NCBI GenBank assembly: GCA_021841005.1 | Contig: JAKBVZ010000023.1 | Span: 1 to 64,000 of the forward strand | Origin: Actinomycetes bacterium | Lineage (GTDB): Bacteria; Actinomycetota; Acidimicrobiia; Acidimicrobiales; JAMCPL01 | Direction of reading: 5' to 3' | DNA length: 64,000 bases | Shown: positions 1-8,571 of the stretch, in pieces | How positions within the stretch are numbered: position 1 is the stretch's first letter | How the letters are laid out: each line of letters starts with the position of its first letter | Notes under the pieces: generated by a model | Seen by the model: only the letters and a program-made list of their open reading frames with translations | Database searches by the model: none | Told to the model about the DNA's origin: nothing | Program-made: the position numbers and the translations under genes

Positions 1-448
1 TTTAGTGTCCGTCCATTGTAAAGCGCCTTGTGATCTGAGCTTACCTCGTAGGTAATGGACATATAAATATCTTACCACCTGCGACGTTGTTCCTGGTAGA
101 TGGCCAGCCATTGGATGGACAAGGACGGTGTGAGACGCTACCAGTTGTGGCGCGTCCGGTTTGTTGGACAGTTTTCATGCTTACCATGCCGCACCCTCAA
201 GCGGAAACGCTCACGGAAGCCGGACGAGATATATCCGTTGATTGAGATCTGTTCTCCTGGGCCATTTCTGGAAATGTTTGCTCGCTACCCGACCCAGGTT
301 GGGTGGTCTGGAGAAACGAGGTTGCACCAATCAAATTACATGGGCACACAGGATTGAGCGCTACGGGAGCCGGGGCGGTGGATCGAGGCTAAGTCGCCCG
401 CAGAGAGCCTGTGAAGCAGGCTCTCTGGAAAGCGAGTAACATGGAACA
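1..448. other. Left-edge region without a recognisable gene
   Basis: No reading frame here shows a recognisable domain or a convincing ribosome binding site. The longest forward frame (100-357) has a Cys/Arg-rich product with no family resemblance, so I do not call it. The only clear structure is the hairpin at 401-427, listed separately. Confidence 0.5.
401..427. terminator. Strong 11-bp hairpin, possible terminator or attenuator
   Basis: A perfect inverted repeat: the arm CAGAGAGCCTG (401-411), a 5-base loop, and the arm CAGGCTCTCTG (417-427). It lies 21 bases before the GTG of the small membrane protein gene. No T-run follows on either strand, so an intrinsic terminator is not proven. A leader hairpin of the downstream gene is an alternative. 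Confidence 0.4.
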
Positions 449-718
449 GTGAACAACCAACGAAAATCGAGAAGAGGTCGGTCGTTCAAGAGTACTCTGG
501 ATACGCCGGGCCAGGTCGGTCGGAGACCATCCCGGCCCTCCTTCCTGGCACTTGTTGCAGTCCTGTGGATTGCTGCAGGAGGGCTGACATTGCTGTACCT
601 GCATGCGAGTTGGAAGCTGATTCCTGCCATAGTCTATTTCGGGTTTGGCGCTCTCTACCTGCGTGCAGCCGTTGCCAGCGTAATTCGTCGGCAGAAGAGG
701 CTGGATTCCGCTCCGTAG
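449..718 (+). CDS. Small two-helix membrane protein, unknown function
   Basis: A predicted 89-residue protein starting at GTG. A basic, Ser/Arg-rich N-terminus (about 30 residues) is followed by two hydrophobic segments (roughly residues 32-52 and 57-76) separated by a short Ser-Trp-Lys turn, then a basic tail. The charge pattern predicts both ends in the cytoplasm. It stands alone, downstream of a strong hairpin and convergent with the glutamine-synthetase-family gene. I do not recognise the family. The hydrophobic pattern makes it more likely real than a chance frame. Confidence 0.5.
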   Translation: MNNQRKSRRGRSFKSTLDTPGQVGRRPSRPSFLALVAVLWIAAGGLTLLYLHASWKLIPAIVYFGFGALYLRAAVASVIRRQKRLDSAP

Positions 719-830
719 GACAGCTAAAGCCTGCATGGATTGAGCTGTAATTGCGCTCACTGGTCTGGACTAAGAGGCTCTAGCTTGGCTTATGGGGCAA
801 GTGCGGATAGTGGAGTTGCTGGATGGTGTG

Positions 831-2087
831 TTACTCCAAGTAAGAAAGCAATTCCATGTTGCCGATCGTTGCATTGGCGGCTTCTATCTCGTTCCTGCTT
901 CCCTCCACCAGCCGGCTTAGCAGCCTGTCATCGAATGCGTCGCACAGGAACTCGTCATCCAGTAGCGCATCGAGCGCTTCATCGAGGTTTCGGGGTAGCA
1001 GGCGCGGCGCCACCTCCAGCGCGGCTGGGTCAAAGCCCCTGGGCTCTTCTTCTACGGGCCGCCCCGCACGGGATTCCTCGTCCAACCCCGCCTGCTCCAC
1101 TGCCAGCAATCCGGTTACGAGCAGGTATGGGTTACACGTTGGGTCGGCCGCCCGGAACTCGATGGACGCTTTACCATCTATCGACATACCCACCCTGACC
1201 AGGGCTGAGCGATTTTCGTGTGCCCATATCACCAGTCCTGGAGCTTCCGGGCCTGCATGAAGCCTGCGATAGGAATTTGGCGATGGAGCCGCTAGGGCGA
1301 TCAAGCCACCGGCATGATCGAGAACACCGGCGATTATCGCTTCGGCGTCGGAACTGAGCGATGGAGTCACGGCAGCACCTTCGATGTGCTGGTGAAGGTG
1401 AAGTCCAGAGCCTGGTTCTCCAGCTAGGGGACGGGCGGCAAACGTGACCGTCAAGCCTGCAACTCTTGCTTCCTCGACAATCATCTGCTTTGCCAGGATA
1501 ATCGCATCAGCTATGGCAACGGGGTCCAATGCAGGCAGGTCGATCTCATACTGCCCTGGTCCCGCCTCATGATGCATGCCGGATACATTTATACCGAGCG
1601 CGTGCATCCGTTTGGCGACCGATCTGGCCACCTTGATGCCTACACTTTCGATGTCTGCGAAGTAACCACCTCTGTCGACCGGCCTTTGGTCGGGCTGCAA
1701 TATATAAAACTCCAGTTCGGCGCTGGCGGACCATCTCCTGACCAGTCCGGAGGCGGTGGAACCTGCCGACCTGTTGCAGTAACTAATCAGTGCCGTGCGC
1801 GGATCCACCGGCCAGGAAAGGCCATCAGGTGTTTCCACCCTGCAAAACGCCCTACCGATGCCGTTTCCCGCATCCATGAGCGTGGAGAAGTCTGGGACCA
1901 GGAGCATATCCTCCTCTAGGAGGCGAGTGCGACCCTCAATGGCAGAACCGTCGAAATACACCGCGGGACGTTCATTATGGATGAGGCGAGAGGCGGGCAC
2001 TTGCAGGGCACGCGCGGAACCAAAGAGATCGACAAAGACGAGCTTTACGAAGGAGAGCCTTTCAAGGAGGGAACGTGCCTCTTCCAT
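831..2087 (-). CDS. Glutamine synthetase family protein (type I-like)
   Basis: The full catalytic signature of the glutamine synthetase fold is present in order: VDLFG and FDGSAIEG in the N-terminal beta-grasp domain, the metal ligand Glu in SAELEFYIL, HHEAGPGQYEIDL, the ATP/metal motif GSGLHLHQH, then NSYRRL, WAHENRSALVRV and EFRAADPTCNPYL. About 418 residues, slightly shorter than classical GlnA. The Tyr adenylylation site region of type I-beta enzymes is not evident. I prefer the ATG at 2087, which has AGGA nine bases upstream and gives the usual N-terminal length; a GTG at 2123 in the same frame has no ribosome site. It could be the assimilatory enzyme or a gamma-glutamylamide synthetase acting on another amine, which sequence alone does not settle. 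Confidence 0.85.
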   Translation of the reverse strand: MEEARSLLERLSFVKLVFVDLFGSARALQVPASRLIHNERPAVYFDGSAIEGRTRLLEEDMLLVPDFSTLMDAGNGIGRAFCRVETPDGLSWPVDPRTALISYCNRSAGSTASGLVRRWSASAELEFYILQPDQRPVDRGGYFADIESVGIKVARSVAKRMHALGINVSGMHHEAGPGQYEIDLPALDPVAIADAIILAKQMIVEEARVAGLTVTFAARPLAGEPGSGLHLHQHIEGAAVTPSLSSDAEAIIAGVLDHAGGLIALAAPSPNSYRRLHAGPEAPGLVIWAHENRSALVRVGMSIDGKASIEFRAADPTCNPYLLVTGLLAVEQAGLDEESRAGRPVEEEPRGFDPAALEVAPRLLPRNLDEALDALLDDEFLCDAFDDRLLSRLVEGSRNEIEAANATIGNMELLSYLE

Positions 2088-2259
2088 CTCAGCAAATCCT
2101 GCAACCCGGTTCACCGAGATCACCGGAGCACCGCCACGGAGCCCGATACCGAGGCATGCGCCACCTCTGGGCAGTTGGCATAGATGCCAAGAACTTTACC
2201 CGCGCCAAGAGTGACCACTGTAGGAGTGACCGTTGCTCCCGATTGCCACACTTGCCATC

Positions 2260-3267
2260 TCATCTCAGCACCACCGACAGCACGATTATAAGTGTAGCAA
2301 AGAGTAGAAAGCCTACTGCTATTACCGTGGCCAGTACCCACGTGCGGCTACGCCGGGCCAGTGCCGCCATGCCTCCCATGGGTGGTTCCACGGACATATC
2401 GTATGCAGAAGGGTCAAGGGTATCCAACCGGTCCAGGTCAGAGAGCAGGCTCTCAGCCGTCTGGTAACGGTTATCGGGGTAACGCCGTAACGCATGGAGA
2501 ACCACGGATTCGAGACCAGGTGGGATGTCGGGGCGCAACCGGCGGGGAGGCACGGGAGTACCCTGCAGGTGGCCGGCCATCACCGCCAGCCAGTTGTCGC
2601 CTTCGAAGGGGACCTTTCCGGTCAACATCTCGTACATAACCACTCCCCAAGAGTATATGTCGCTACGCACATCCCCGCGCCCTCCCTGAACCTGTTCCGG
2701 ACTCATATAGTCAGGGGTACCCAGCCCTTCGGACACGTGCTTCCAGGTCAACCTCCGAGCACCGGCCATCATAGCGGTACCGAAGTCCATTACCTTCAAG
2801 ACGCCCGAAGAGGTCACCAGTATGTTCTCGGGTTTCAGGTCGCGGTGGATGATGCCGTGAGCATGGAGGTAGCCAAGGGCCTCGGCGAGCTGGCGTCCCC
2901 AATCGATCACCACAGATATTGGCAAACTACCGTCAACACTTTCCTCGGCACTGTTACGTAAACGGGCTCGTAGGTTCTCTCCATCCACATATTCCAGTAC
3001 CAGGTATGGTTCCGTACTCGACTGCGTGTTGCGAAATGCCCGCTGTACATGGGGATGATCGAGTCGGCAAGCAATCTCGCTCTCCCGGCGGTAACGCTGG
3101 AACAGTACAGGGTCCGCAAATAGCTGCGGGTTGGCAAGCTTGAGCACCACCAACACCCCCGAGTGGCTGTCCCGGGCCTTCCAGGTCTCCGCGTACGAGC
3201 CCTCACCCAGCTCTTCTAAAAGCTCGTAGTGGTCTATGTTCTGGTTTGCAGTGAAACGGGATCCCAT
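2260..3267 (-). CDS. Membrane-anchored Ser/Thr protein kinase (PknB-like)
   Basis: A eukaryotic-type kinase domain with all key elements: glycine-rich loop GEGSYAETWKA, ATP-binding Lys in VVLK, catalytic loop HRDLKPEN, DFG, an SPE in place of APE, and DIYSWGVVMYEMLTG of subdomain IX. The C-terminus has a single hydrophobic helix (last 25 residues) and essentially nothing outside, so there is no PASTA sensor domain. The ATG at 3267 is preceded by AGGAGCGAGAG; the longer frame start at 3306 overlaps the phosphatase gene and has no ribosome site. It lies directly downstream of the PP2C phosphatase gene, the usual pairing of a kinase with its reversing enzyme. Confidence 0.93.
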   Translation of the reverse strand: MGSRFTANQNIDHYELLEELGEGSYAETWKARDSHSGVLVVLKLANPQLFADPVLFQRYRRESEIACRLDHPHVQRAFRNTQSSTEPYLVLEYVDGENLRARLRNSAEESVDGSLPISVVIDWGRQLAEALGYLHAHGIIHRDLKPENILVTSSGVLKVMDFGTAMMAGARRLTWKHVSEGLGTPDYMSPEQVQGGRGDVRSDIYSWGVVMYEMLTGKVPFEGDNWLAVMAGHLQGTPVPPRRLRPDIPPGLESVVLHALRRYPDNRYQTAESLLSDLDRLDTLDPSAYDMSVEPPMGGMAALARRSRTWVLATVIAVGFLLFATLIIVLSVVLR

Positions 3268-3290
3268 ATGTGACTCTCGCTCCTGTCCGG

Positions 3291-4301
3291 CTATCCGCGT
3301 ATCCATCGCCGGAAGATGCCTTGTGAATTCTTCGGAACGTTAGCTGAAGGATCTCCCAGTGCCAATACGATCATGGCAGTAACATTATCAGGGGCGCCTC
3401 TCGAAAGCGCCATATCCACCAGTTGTTCCAGTATCCTGGCTGCATCTGAGGCCGGGCTGTCGACAGTGATGCCGCCGGCCGCCTCGCCGATCTCCTGGCG
3501 AGACACCATATCCCACAGGCCGTCCGAGCAGAGTACAAACACGTCTCCTCGGACAAACGGCCTACGGATCAGATCCACGGAAACCGCCGGAGCCATCCCG
3601 ACACATCTGGTTAGCACGGAGCGTGCCGGATGGTTCGCGGCTTGTCCCGGGGTGAGCAGCCCCCGGCGCAGCATCTCCGCCACCTGGGAGTGGTCCGTTG
3701 TGATCTGCTCTGCCTCTCCTCGACGTACTAGGTAAGCCCTGGAGTCGCCGATGTGGGCGATTATGGCCTCATTACCTACCAGCGCCAGAGCGGTGAGAGT
3801 AGTTGCCATGCCGTTTTGCCCATGCTCGAATGCCGCCTCGAAAACCGCGGCGTTGGCGCGACGGGCCGCGGAGCGCAATGCCTGCTGGGGGGCGGGCGAT
3901 CCGCCCCGCCATGACTGGATGACAGTCTCTGCCGCGATCCTGCTTGCAACTTCCCCGCTGTTGTGGCCGCCGAGCCCATCTGCCACCACGAAAAGCGGGG
4001 CCATCTTTCCAGAGCTCTCGAGATCTCGCACAGGCTCGCCAGGTGGGGAAGTAGGGGGTAGCTGAGGACTCGCAGCCAGGTCGTGGCAGCCAATGCCACT
4101 GTCTCTGGCGTACCTCCCATACCCATAGGTGTTGCTACGACTGCTTGCACATCGTGGTCCGAACCTCCTGGACGGTCCGCAGGGTCCACATGTCCATGGT
4201 GGAGGATCCCCACACATATCATATGGGGAGCATGCAATGGCGTAGTCCTCGTTGTGTGGGCGTACCTCCCCCGGTTCCGAACGCAGGGCCCACACAGCCA
4301 T
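3291..4301 (-). CDS. PP2C-family Ser/Thr protein phosphatase
   Basis: PP2C (PPM) phosphatase motifs: SEPGEVRPHNED at the start, VADGLGGHNSGEVAS, HIGDSRAYL, DHSQVAEML, LCSDGLWDMVS and APDNVTAMI, giving the Asp residues for the binuclear Mn/Mg site. The start at 4301 has AAGGA eight bases upstream and puts the first motif at the N-terminus; the open frame continues to 4478 but without family resemblance. Between the NED motif and VADGLGG lies an insert of roughly 90 residues, Cys/Pro/Gly-rich at its start, absent from typical members. Its DNA resembles an out-of-frame copy of the gene's own 5' end (see findings). Probably dephosphorylates targets of the adjacent kinase. Confidence 0.9.
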   Translation of the reverse strand: MAVWALRSEPGEVRPHNEDYAIACSPYDMCGDPPPWTCGPCGPSRRFGPRCASSRSNTYGYGRYARDSGIGCHDLAASPQLPPTSPPGEPVRDLESSGKMAPLFVVADGLGGHNSGEVASRIAAETVIQSWRGGSPAPQQALRSAARRANAAVFEAAFEHGQNGMATTLTALALVGNEAIIAHIGDSRAYLVRRGEAEQITTDHSQVAEMLRRGLLTPGQAANHPARSVLTRCVGMAPAVSVDLIRRPFVRGDVFVLCSDGLWDMVSRQEIGEAAGGITVDSPASDAARILEQLVDMALSRGAPDNVTAMIVLALGDPSANVPKNSQGIFRRWIRG

Positions 4302-4624
4302 GGTGGAGCATCCTTGTGCCGCTATAGGCCCGTTGCCGGATGCTGGCAACCCGGAAGTACCAGCGCCGATGCCACCGTCGGGAACGTTTCGCAGTCCATC
4401 TCCTACCTTGTCTCCCGGACTGCCGACGCTTGGAATGCCCCTGCGCATCAGTATCGCGGGCTCAATACACAGGCGCACGGGCGAGATGGCTGTTCATCAT
4501 GCTGGAGTGGGCGATGGTGTTCTGGCCGATCCGCAGGCATTGTGCGATGGATGCCATGCTTGCGATACCTGTAACTGGTGGCCGGGGTGTATTGCCATAC
4601 TTACGCTTGCGCCCGCACCTGTAC

Positions 4625-6199
4625 TCACGCTTGCGCCCCCTGTCCAACCTGTACACGTTCCTGCTGCCGGTCGAGTACGACCTTCTTGGCGTTGTGTTTT
4701 TGCGGATTCAGGGCCACCCAGATCAATCCGATTACCGCCCATACGCCGACAATCGCCAGCGCCTTGACGGCATCCGACGCACCGGAACCGCCTGAGGCCA
4801 GTGCAAGGTAGACCACGCCGCAGAGTTCGGCAAAGTTCATCAGGAAGCCGAGGCCGGGGAGCACAATGTGCTTCACCGTGTGGCGGTCGTGCCGGCTCGC
4901 AAATGCAACCACTGCCACGAGGCAGGTCATCCCGTACACTATGAAGGTGCCGGTATTCGATGCAAGCGTGATCTGGGTCAGGTTGTCAACGGTGTGCACG
5001 CCGTAGATCCCTATGACCGCAGATACTGCGGCCAGCACCCAGATACCGCTGTGTGGAGTCGAAAAGCGGGAGTGGAGCGTTCCGAGCACCGAAGGCAGCT
5101 CCTTGTCCTTGGCCATTGCGTAGCTCACCCGCACGCCCGTATTGATGCATGCCAGGGTGGTTCCTACAAGGGCCAGCAAGACTGTCGATGCAACGATCAG
5201 CGAGACCGCCGTTCCCCCACCACCGAACATCATATTCGCGGAGTTGTGCAGCATAGTACCTATCGGGGCAGAATTGTTACCTGCTGCCAGGTAGGGGCTG
5301 GTACCTTTGGCGGCCGAGATGGTTGTCGAGCCAAGTGCGAAGTTCGCTCCGAAGTACTCGAGGAGGTAACAGAAACCTCCCTGTATGATCAGGCTGATCA
5401 TTACCCCGCGCTGTATGTCCCGTCCGGGATTGCGGGCTTCGGCACCCAAGGCTGTAATTGACTCGAAGCCGACCAGCAGCAGGATGGCTATCGTGGACTG
5501 GTATAGCAGATCGATGAAATTGTGCGGTATCAGTACGCCCCCAGCGTTGGACAGCACATACCCTCCGTGGGGGTGGCCGATCCTAAATGCTATGAAGAAG
5601 ATAATCGTCATGGCCACAAGTGTCACGATCTGTATGACGTTGATAATTATGGCAGTCAGTGTCGAGCCTGTAATACCACGATATGCTATGTATCCGATTC
5701 CGGCAGCGGAGACTATACATATCAGGCTCAGTGCCCCCCAGCCAAGCGTGCCGCCGAACAGCGAACTGTAGATATATCCGACCAGGGTAGCAATGAAAGC
5801 GATCATAATGCCGGGATATATCCAGTAGTAGAGGTGGCTGATCCACCCGAAGGTGAGTTTCGCCACCCGGGCATATCGCTGGTGGTGAGGCTTCTCTTTG
5901 TCCAAGAAGGCCGCTTCGGCGAAGTAGTAGCTGGAGCCTGCGCCGGCTTCAGGATATATTCGTGCCAGCTGGCTGTAGCTCCATGCTGTCAGCATCGCCA
6001 GCACGAATGCGAAAAGCAGTCCTGTCCACATGTCGGACCCTGTAGCCAGGCCGTGGTTCACCTGGGCCGCCTGAGCCTGGAAGGTAGTCCACAGGAATGC
6101 TCCTGGTGCGATCAATGCCATTCCGTTAACGGTCACTCCCGTGAGGGTCAGGGTTCTCTTCATCTGGCCGGTAGTAGCTGTATCAGCTGTATCTGTCAT
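4625..6199 (-). CDS. APC-superfamily amino acid permease
   Basis: About 524 residues with about 12 hydrophobic segments and the APC N-terminal pattern GVTVNGMALIAPGAFLW (helix 1 with unwound Gly-rich centre), then IYPEAGAGSSYYFAEA and a helix with LLLVGFESITALGAEARNP. The ATG at 6199 follows AGAGGGAG; the frame extends upstream into the heptanucleotide repeat region but that part is not plausible protein. The substrate cannot be read from sequence; amino acids or amines are the usual cargo. It is not obviously in an operon: the phosphatase gene follows after about 320 bases. It is distinct from the permease at 54955, which sits in the guanidine/urease operon. Confidence 0.88.
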   Translation of the reverse strand: MTDTADTATTGQMKRTLTLTGVTVNGMALIAPGAFLWTTFQAQAAQVNHGLATGSDMWTGLLFAFVLAMLTAWSYSQLARIYPEAGAGSSYYFAEAAFLDKEKPHHQRYARVAKLTFGWISHLYYWIYPGIMIAFIATLVGYIYSSLFGGTLGWGALSLICIVSAAGIGYIAYRGITGSTLTAIIINVIQIVTLVAMTIIFFIAFRIGHPHGGYVLSNAGGVLIPHNFIDLLYQSTIAILLLVGFESITALGAEARNPGRDIQRGVMISLIIQGGFCYLLEYFGANFALGSTTISAAKGTSPYLAAGNNSAPIGTMLHNSANMMFGGGGTAVSLIVASTVLLALVGTTLACINTGVRVSYAMAKDKELPSVLGTLHSRFSTPHSGIWVLAAVSAVIGIYGVHTVDNLTQITLASNTGTFIVYGMTCLVAVVAFASRHDRHTVKHIVLPGLGFLMNFAELCGVVYLALASGGSGASDAVKALAIVGVWAVIGLIWVALNPQKHNAKKVVLDRQQERVQVGQGAQA

Positions 6200-6265
6200 A
6201 TTAAACTCCCTCTGTTCTCTTGCTCGGGCATCCAATCGTGTCGTGCAGCTACAGGTCAGGCCGGA

Positions 6266-6342
6266 CACCTGCCACCTGCCACCTGCCACCTGACACCTGC
6301 CACCTGACACCTGACACCTGACACCTGACACCTGACACCTGC
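6266..6342. repeat. Heptanucleotide tandem repeat (CACCTGM, 11 units)
   Basis: Eleven back-to-back 7-bp units, each CACCTGC or CACCTGA, from 6266 to 6342 without interruption. The array lies 67-143 bases upstream of the permease start (6199, minus strand), in its probable promoter or leader region. Slippage would change spacing by 7 bases per unit. Confidence 0.97.
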
Positions 6343-6484
6343 AAAACCCCGATCGATGCCAACGTATATTTCACAGGTGATCATGCCAGGCAGGCATTGC
6401 ATGCGGGTTTCTGGATCATGAACGCTCTGTTAACAGATTGCCGAGGTGGCTTGCCCAGCCGTGGCGGCCGCTAGGCTCAGGCGT

Positions 6485-6733
6485 ATGCTTACTGTATTTG
6501 GAGTGGTTGCACTCACCTTCATGATGGCAATGTATGCACTCGAACGGCGCCACGGTCATTTCATACTTGCTTTCGCCCTCGGATGTGCACTCTCGAGCAC
6601 CTACGGTTTCCTGAGCAGGGCGTGGCCCTTCGGCGTGGTGGAAGGGATATGGACGTTGCTGGCACTCTTCAGATGGTGGAAAGATCGGCACGCTCCACTT
6701 GGTCCCGCAGTTTTCCCGGATGACGCCAGCTGA
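6485..6733 (+). CDS. Small conserved membrane protein, unknown function
   Basis: An 82-residue protein. The first segment (MLTVFGVVALTFMMAMYALE) is a membrane helix; a second hydrophobic stretch runs through HFILAFALGCALSSTYGFL and a third through PFGVVEGIWTLLALFRWW. From memory this pattern (ALERRH, AFALGCALSSTYGFL, WPFGVVE) recurs in short actinobacterial hypothetical proteins, but I know of no function. The ATG at 6485 puts the start at the first helix; an upstream in-frame start at 6446 would add 13 unremarkable residues. Divergent from the permease gene across the heptamer array. Confidence 0.65.
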   Translation: MLTVFGVVALTFMMAMYALERRHGHFILAFALGCALSSTYGFLSRAWPFGVVEGIWTLLALFRWWKDRHAPLGPAVFPDDAS

Positions 6734-6952
6734 TCCAGGGCGGAGATCGTGCGGCCGTAGAGGCAAACGGCAATCCGGCCAGACGGTGCTCATGCCCGTG
6801 TACCCGTGGAAGACCCAAAGCGGCGGACGCAGGATCGGGGGATCCCAGACTGGCGAAGACCGCTCGCGCCAGTTGGGTGTCGCTAGAGGGCACTTAAGAG
6901 AAACGGTATGATAAGATCGGATCAGACAAGATCTGCAAAATCGGATTGGAGC

Positions 6953-7471
6953 ATGATGAATATCGAAGAGTTTTACGACAGTAATAAATCGAGGCGTACC
7001 TCCGACGAGACATGTTACGGGACGGACTGGCGATCAGCCAATGACCGGAATCATGCCTATGATCTCTACTGGGTTGCCGCTACCGGCGAAATATATCTGA
7101 TGAGGAAGCCGGATTACTCGCGGTGGAAGCCGCCGTTGGTAAATCAGGCGCATGTCATAGAGGCCGAGCGGCTGGCTGACGATCTGGAAAACGGCGTGGT
7201 GGACATGATTCACCATGTGCTCCATCCTCGCCACATGAAAGCGAAATTGCCGGAGAGCGCCAAGCAGCAGCAGTGGTCCAAGCCCTTCAAATCACTGCCG
7301 GAAAAGCCTACAGGCGACACAGCTGCCGAAGTGCTGGGAGAGGAACTCACTGTAGAGATATTAGCTCGTATACACGACAAGGAAGAAGTGGAGAAGGCCC
7401 TGCAGGGATGGCAGGCCGCAATGGCATCAGACGATGGGGTATCTTGGCTGCGCAAGCGCGTAAATATTTGA
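6953..7471 (+). CDS. Conserved hypothetical soluble protein
   Basis: About 172 residues from the ATG at 6953, which has TTGGAG just upstream; the open frame begins at 6908 but the added residues are low-complexity. The N-terminal half (TDWRSANDRNHAYDLYWV, then GEIYLMRKP) has the composition of a compact folded domain, and the C-terminal half is charged and helical (ELTVEILARIHDKEEVEKAL). No membrane segment or signal peptide. I do not recognise a function. It precedes the ccm operon with a gap of about 250 bases. Confidence 0.65.
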   Translation: MMNIEEFYDSNKSRRTSDETCYGTDWRSANDRNHAYDLYWVAATGEIYLMRKPDYSRWKPPLVNQAHVIEAERLADDLENGVVDMIHHVLHPRHMKAKLPESAKQQQWSKPFKSLPEKPTGDTAAEVLGEELTVEILARIHDKEEVEKALQGWQAAMASDDGVSWLRKRVNI

Positions 7472-7547
7472 AGTATGTGCGGCTCGTGCCTGCCTATATT
7501 CAGAACTGCGTCTTGTCACGGTGGTAGATTGTCGTTGGTGAATGCAT

Positions 7548-7567
7548 GGATACGTTTACACGTATCC
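7548..7567. repeat. 7-bp inverted repeat upstream of the ccm operon
   Basis: GGATACG (7548-7554), a 6-base loop, and CGTATCC (7561-7567), about 160 bases before ccmA. It could be a regulator site or a hairpin ending the upstream gene. No T-run follows. Confidence 0.35.
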
Positions 7568-7684
7568 TGATCCGGATGCCGGAGCAACCGCCGGTGAGAT
7601 AGTTGCTGGTATTTCGAGGAGCGGCACATGCAGCGCTGGCCAGGTATCGGCGCTCAAGCACTAAAATAATATGGGTAAGTGGTC

Positions 7685-7714
7685 TTGCATAGATGGGCCA
7701 TTAGGCTCTATCAT
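7685..7714 (+). promoter_or_regulatory. Candidate promoter of the ccm operon
   Basis: TTGCAT (7685-7690) and TATCAT (7709-7714) with an 18-base spacer match a housekeeping sigma promoter moderately well. Transcription would begin only a few bases before the ATG at 7726, which has no ribosome site, so the mRNA would be nearly leaderless, a common arrangement in actinobacteria. Confidence 0.35.
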
Positions 7715-7725
7715 TGTACTTAGTA

Positions 7726-8571
7726 ATGTCCACCCCCGCAATTGTGCTGAAGTCAGTCGTCTCTATCGTGGGACAGTTTCCGGTGCTTGCCGGTGTCGAT
7801 CTGCGCGTCGAGAGAGGAGAGGTCGTGGTGGTCGAAGGGCCGAACGGAGCCGGCAAGTCGAGTCTGCTGAGGCTGTGTGCGGGGCTGTTGCCGGTTTCCC
7901 GGGGAGAGGCACAGGTGGCTGGGTACGATCTGCAAGAGGGCAGGGACGGAGCGAGGAAGCACATAGGGCTTCTGGGTCATTCACCGGCACTTTATGATGA
8001 TCTCACCGTCTGGGAGAACCTGGTGTTTCATATGAAGGCAGCCAGGGCGGATCCTGCAAGGATACCTATGGCATTGGAGCGGTTGGGAGTGGGAGGCAGG
8101 CTGGAGAGTACCCGCGCAGGCTTGCTATCGGCGGGCCAGCGCAGGCGAGTGGCCATTGCTTTCCTGGTGGCACGCCATCCTGAGATCTGGTTGCTGGACG
8201 AGCCGCACGCAAGCCTGGATGCTGAAGGTAGGGAAATGCTAGGCGAGACAGTCGCGCAGGCTGCCGCAGCCGGTTCCACTGTGCTGATCGCGTCGCATGA
8301 GCTCGAAGAAGCGCTTGTATTAGCAAGCAGGGTCGTATCTATATCGGGCGGGGTGGTGGTGGGCGATGGCGTCACTGCTGCTTCTCGCATAGGTTCCCGT
8401 GCTGGTACCGCCAGGTTCGGTGCCGTCGCTGCCGGTACAGGCCAGATCCTGGCAGAGCATTCCCTTCATCAGGATTTGCTGCAGGCGCCGGTGCAGGGTA
8501 CGGATCAGGAGATACTGCGGGATTCGCCCCAAGGGCTACGGCCTTCGGAAGATGGCTGCAATGTTGCGTGA
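7726..8571 (+). CDS. ccmA: Heme exporter ATP-binding subunit CcmA
   Basis: ABC ATPase of the CcmAB(CD) complex, which drives release of heme-loaded CcmE during cytochrome c maturation. Walker A GPNGAGKSS, ABC signature LSAGQRRRVAIA, Walker B WLLDEPHASLD and the switch His in IASHELEEA are all present within the first 205 residues. The C-terminal 70 residues, after VVSISGGVVV, are longer than in most CcmA and look disordered. The ATG at 7726 fits the family; a TTG at 7714 is in frame. The 3' end overlaps ccmB by 11 bases. First gene of the eight-gene ccm operon. Confidence 0.92.
   Translation: MSTPAIVLKSVVSIVGQFPVLAGVDLRVERGEVVVVEGPNGAGKSSLLRLCAGLLPVSRGEAQVAGYDLQEGRDGARKHIGLLGHSPALYDDLTVWENLVFHMKAARADPARIPMALERLGVGGRLESTRAGLLSAGQRRRVAIAFLVARHPEIWLLDEPHASLDAEGREMLGETVAQAAAAGSTVLIASHELEEALVLASRVVSISGGVVVGDGVTAASRIGSRAGTARFGAVAAGTGQILAEHSLHQDLLQAPVQGTDQEILRDSPQGLRPSEDGCNVA

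Noticed and set aside
4462..4656. Small minus-strand gene between the permease and the phosphatase
   Set aside because: It overlaps the permease 3' end and its composition is Arg/Tyr-rich noise around a short repeat near 4604.
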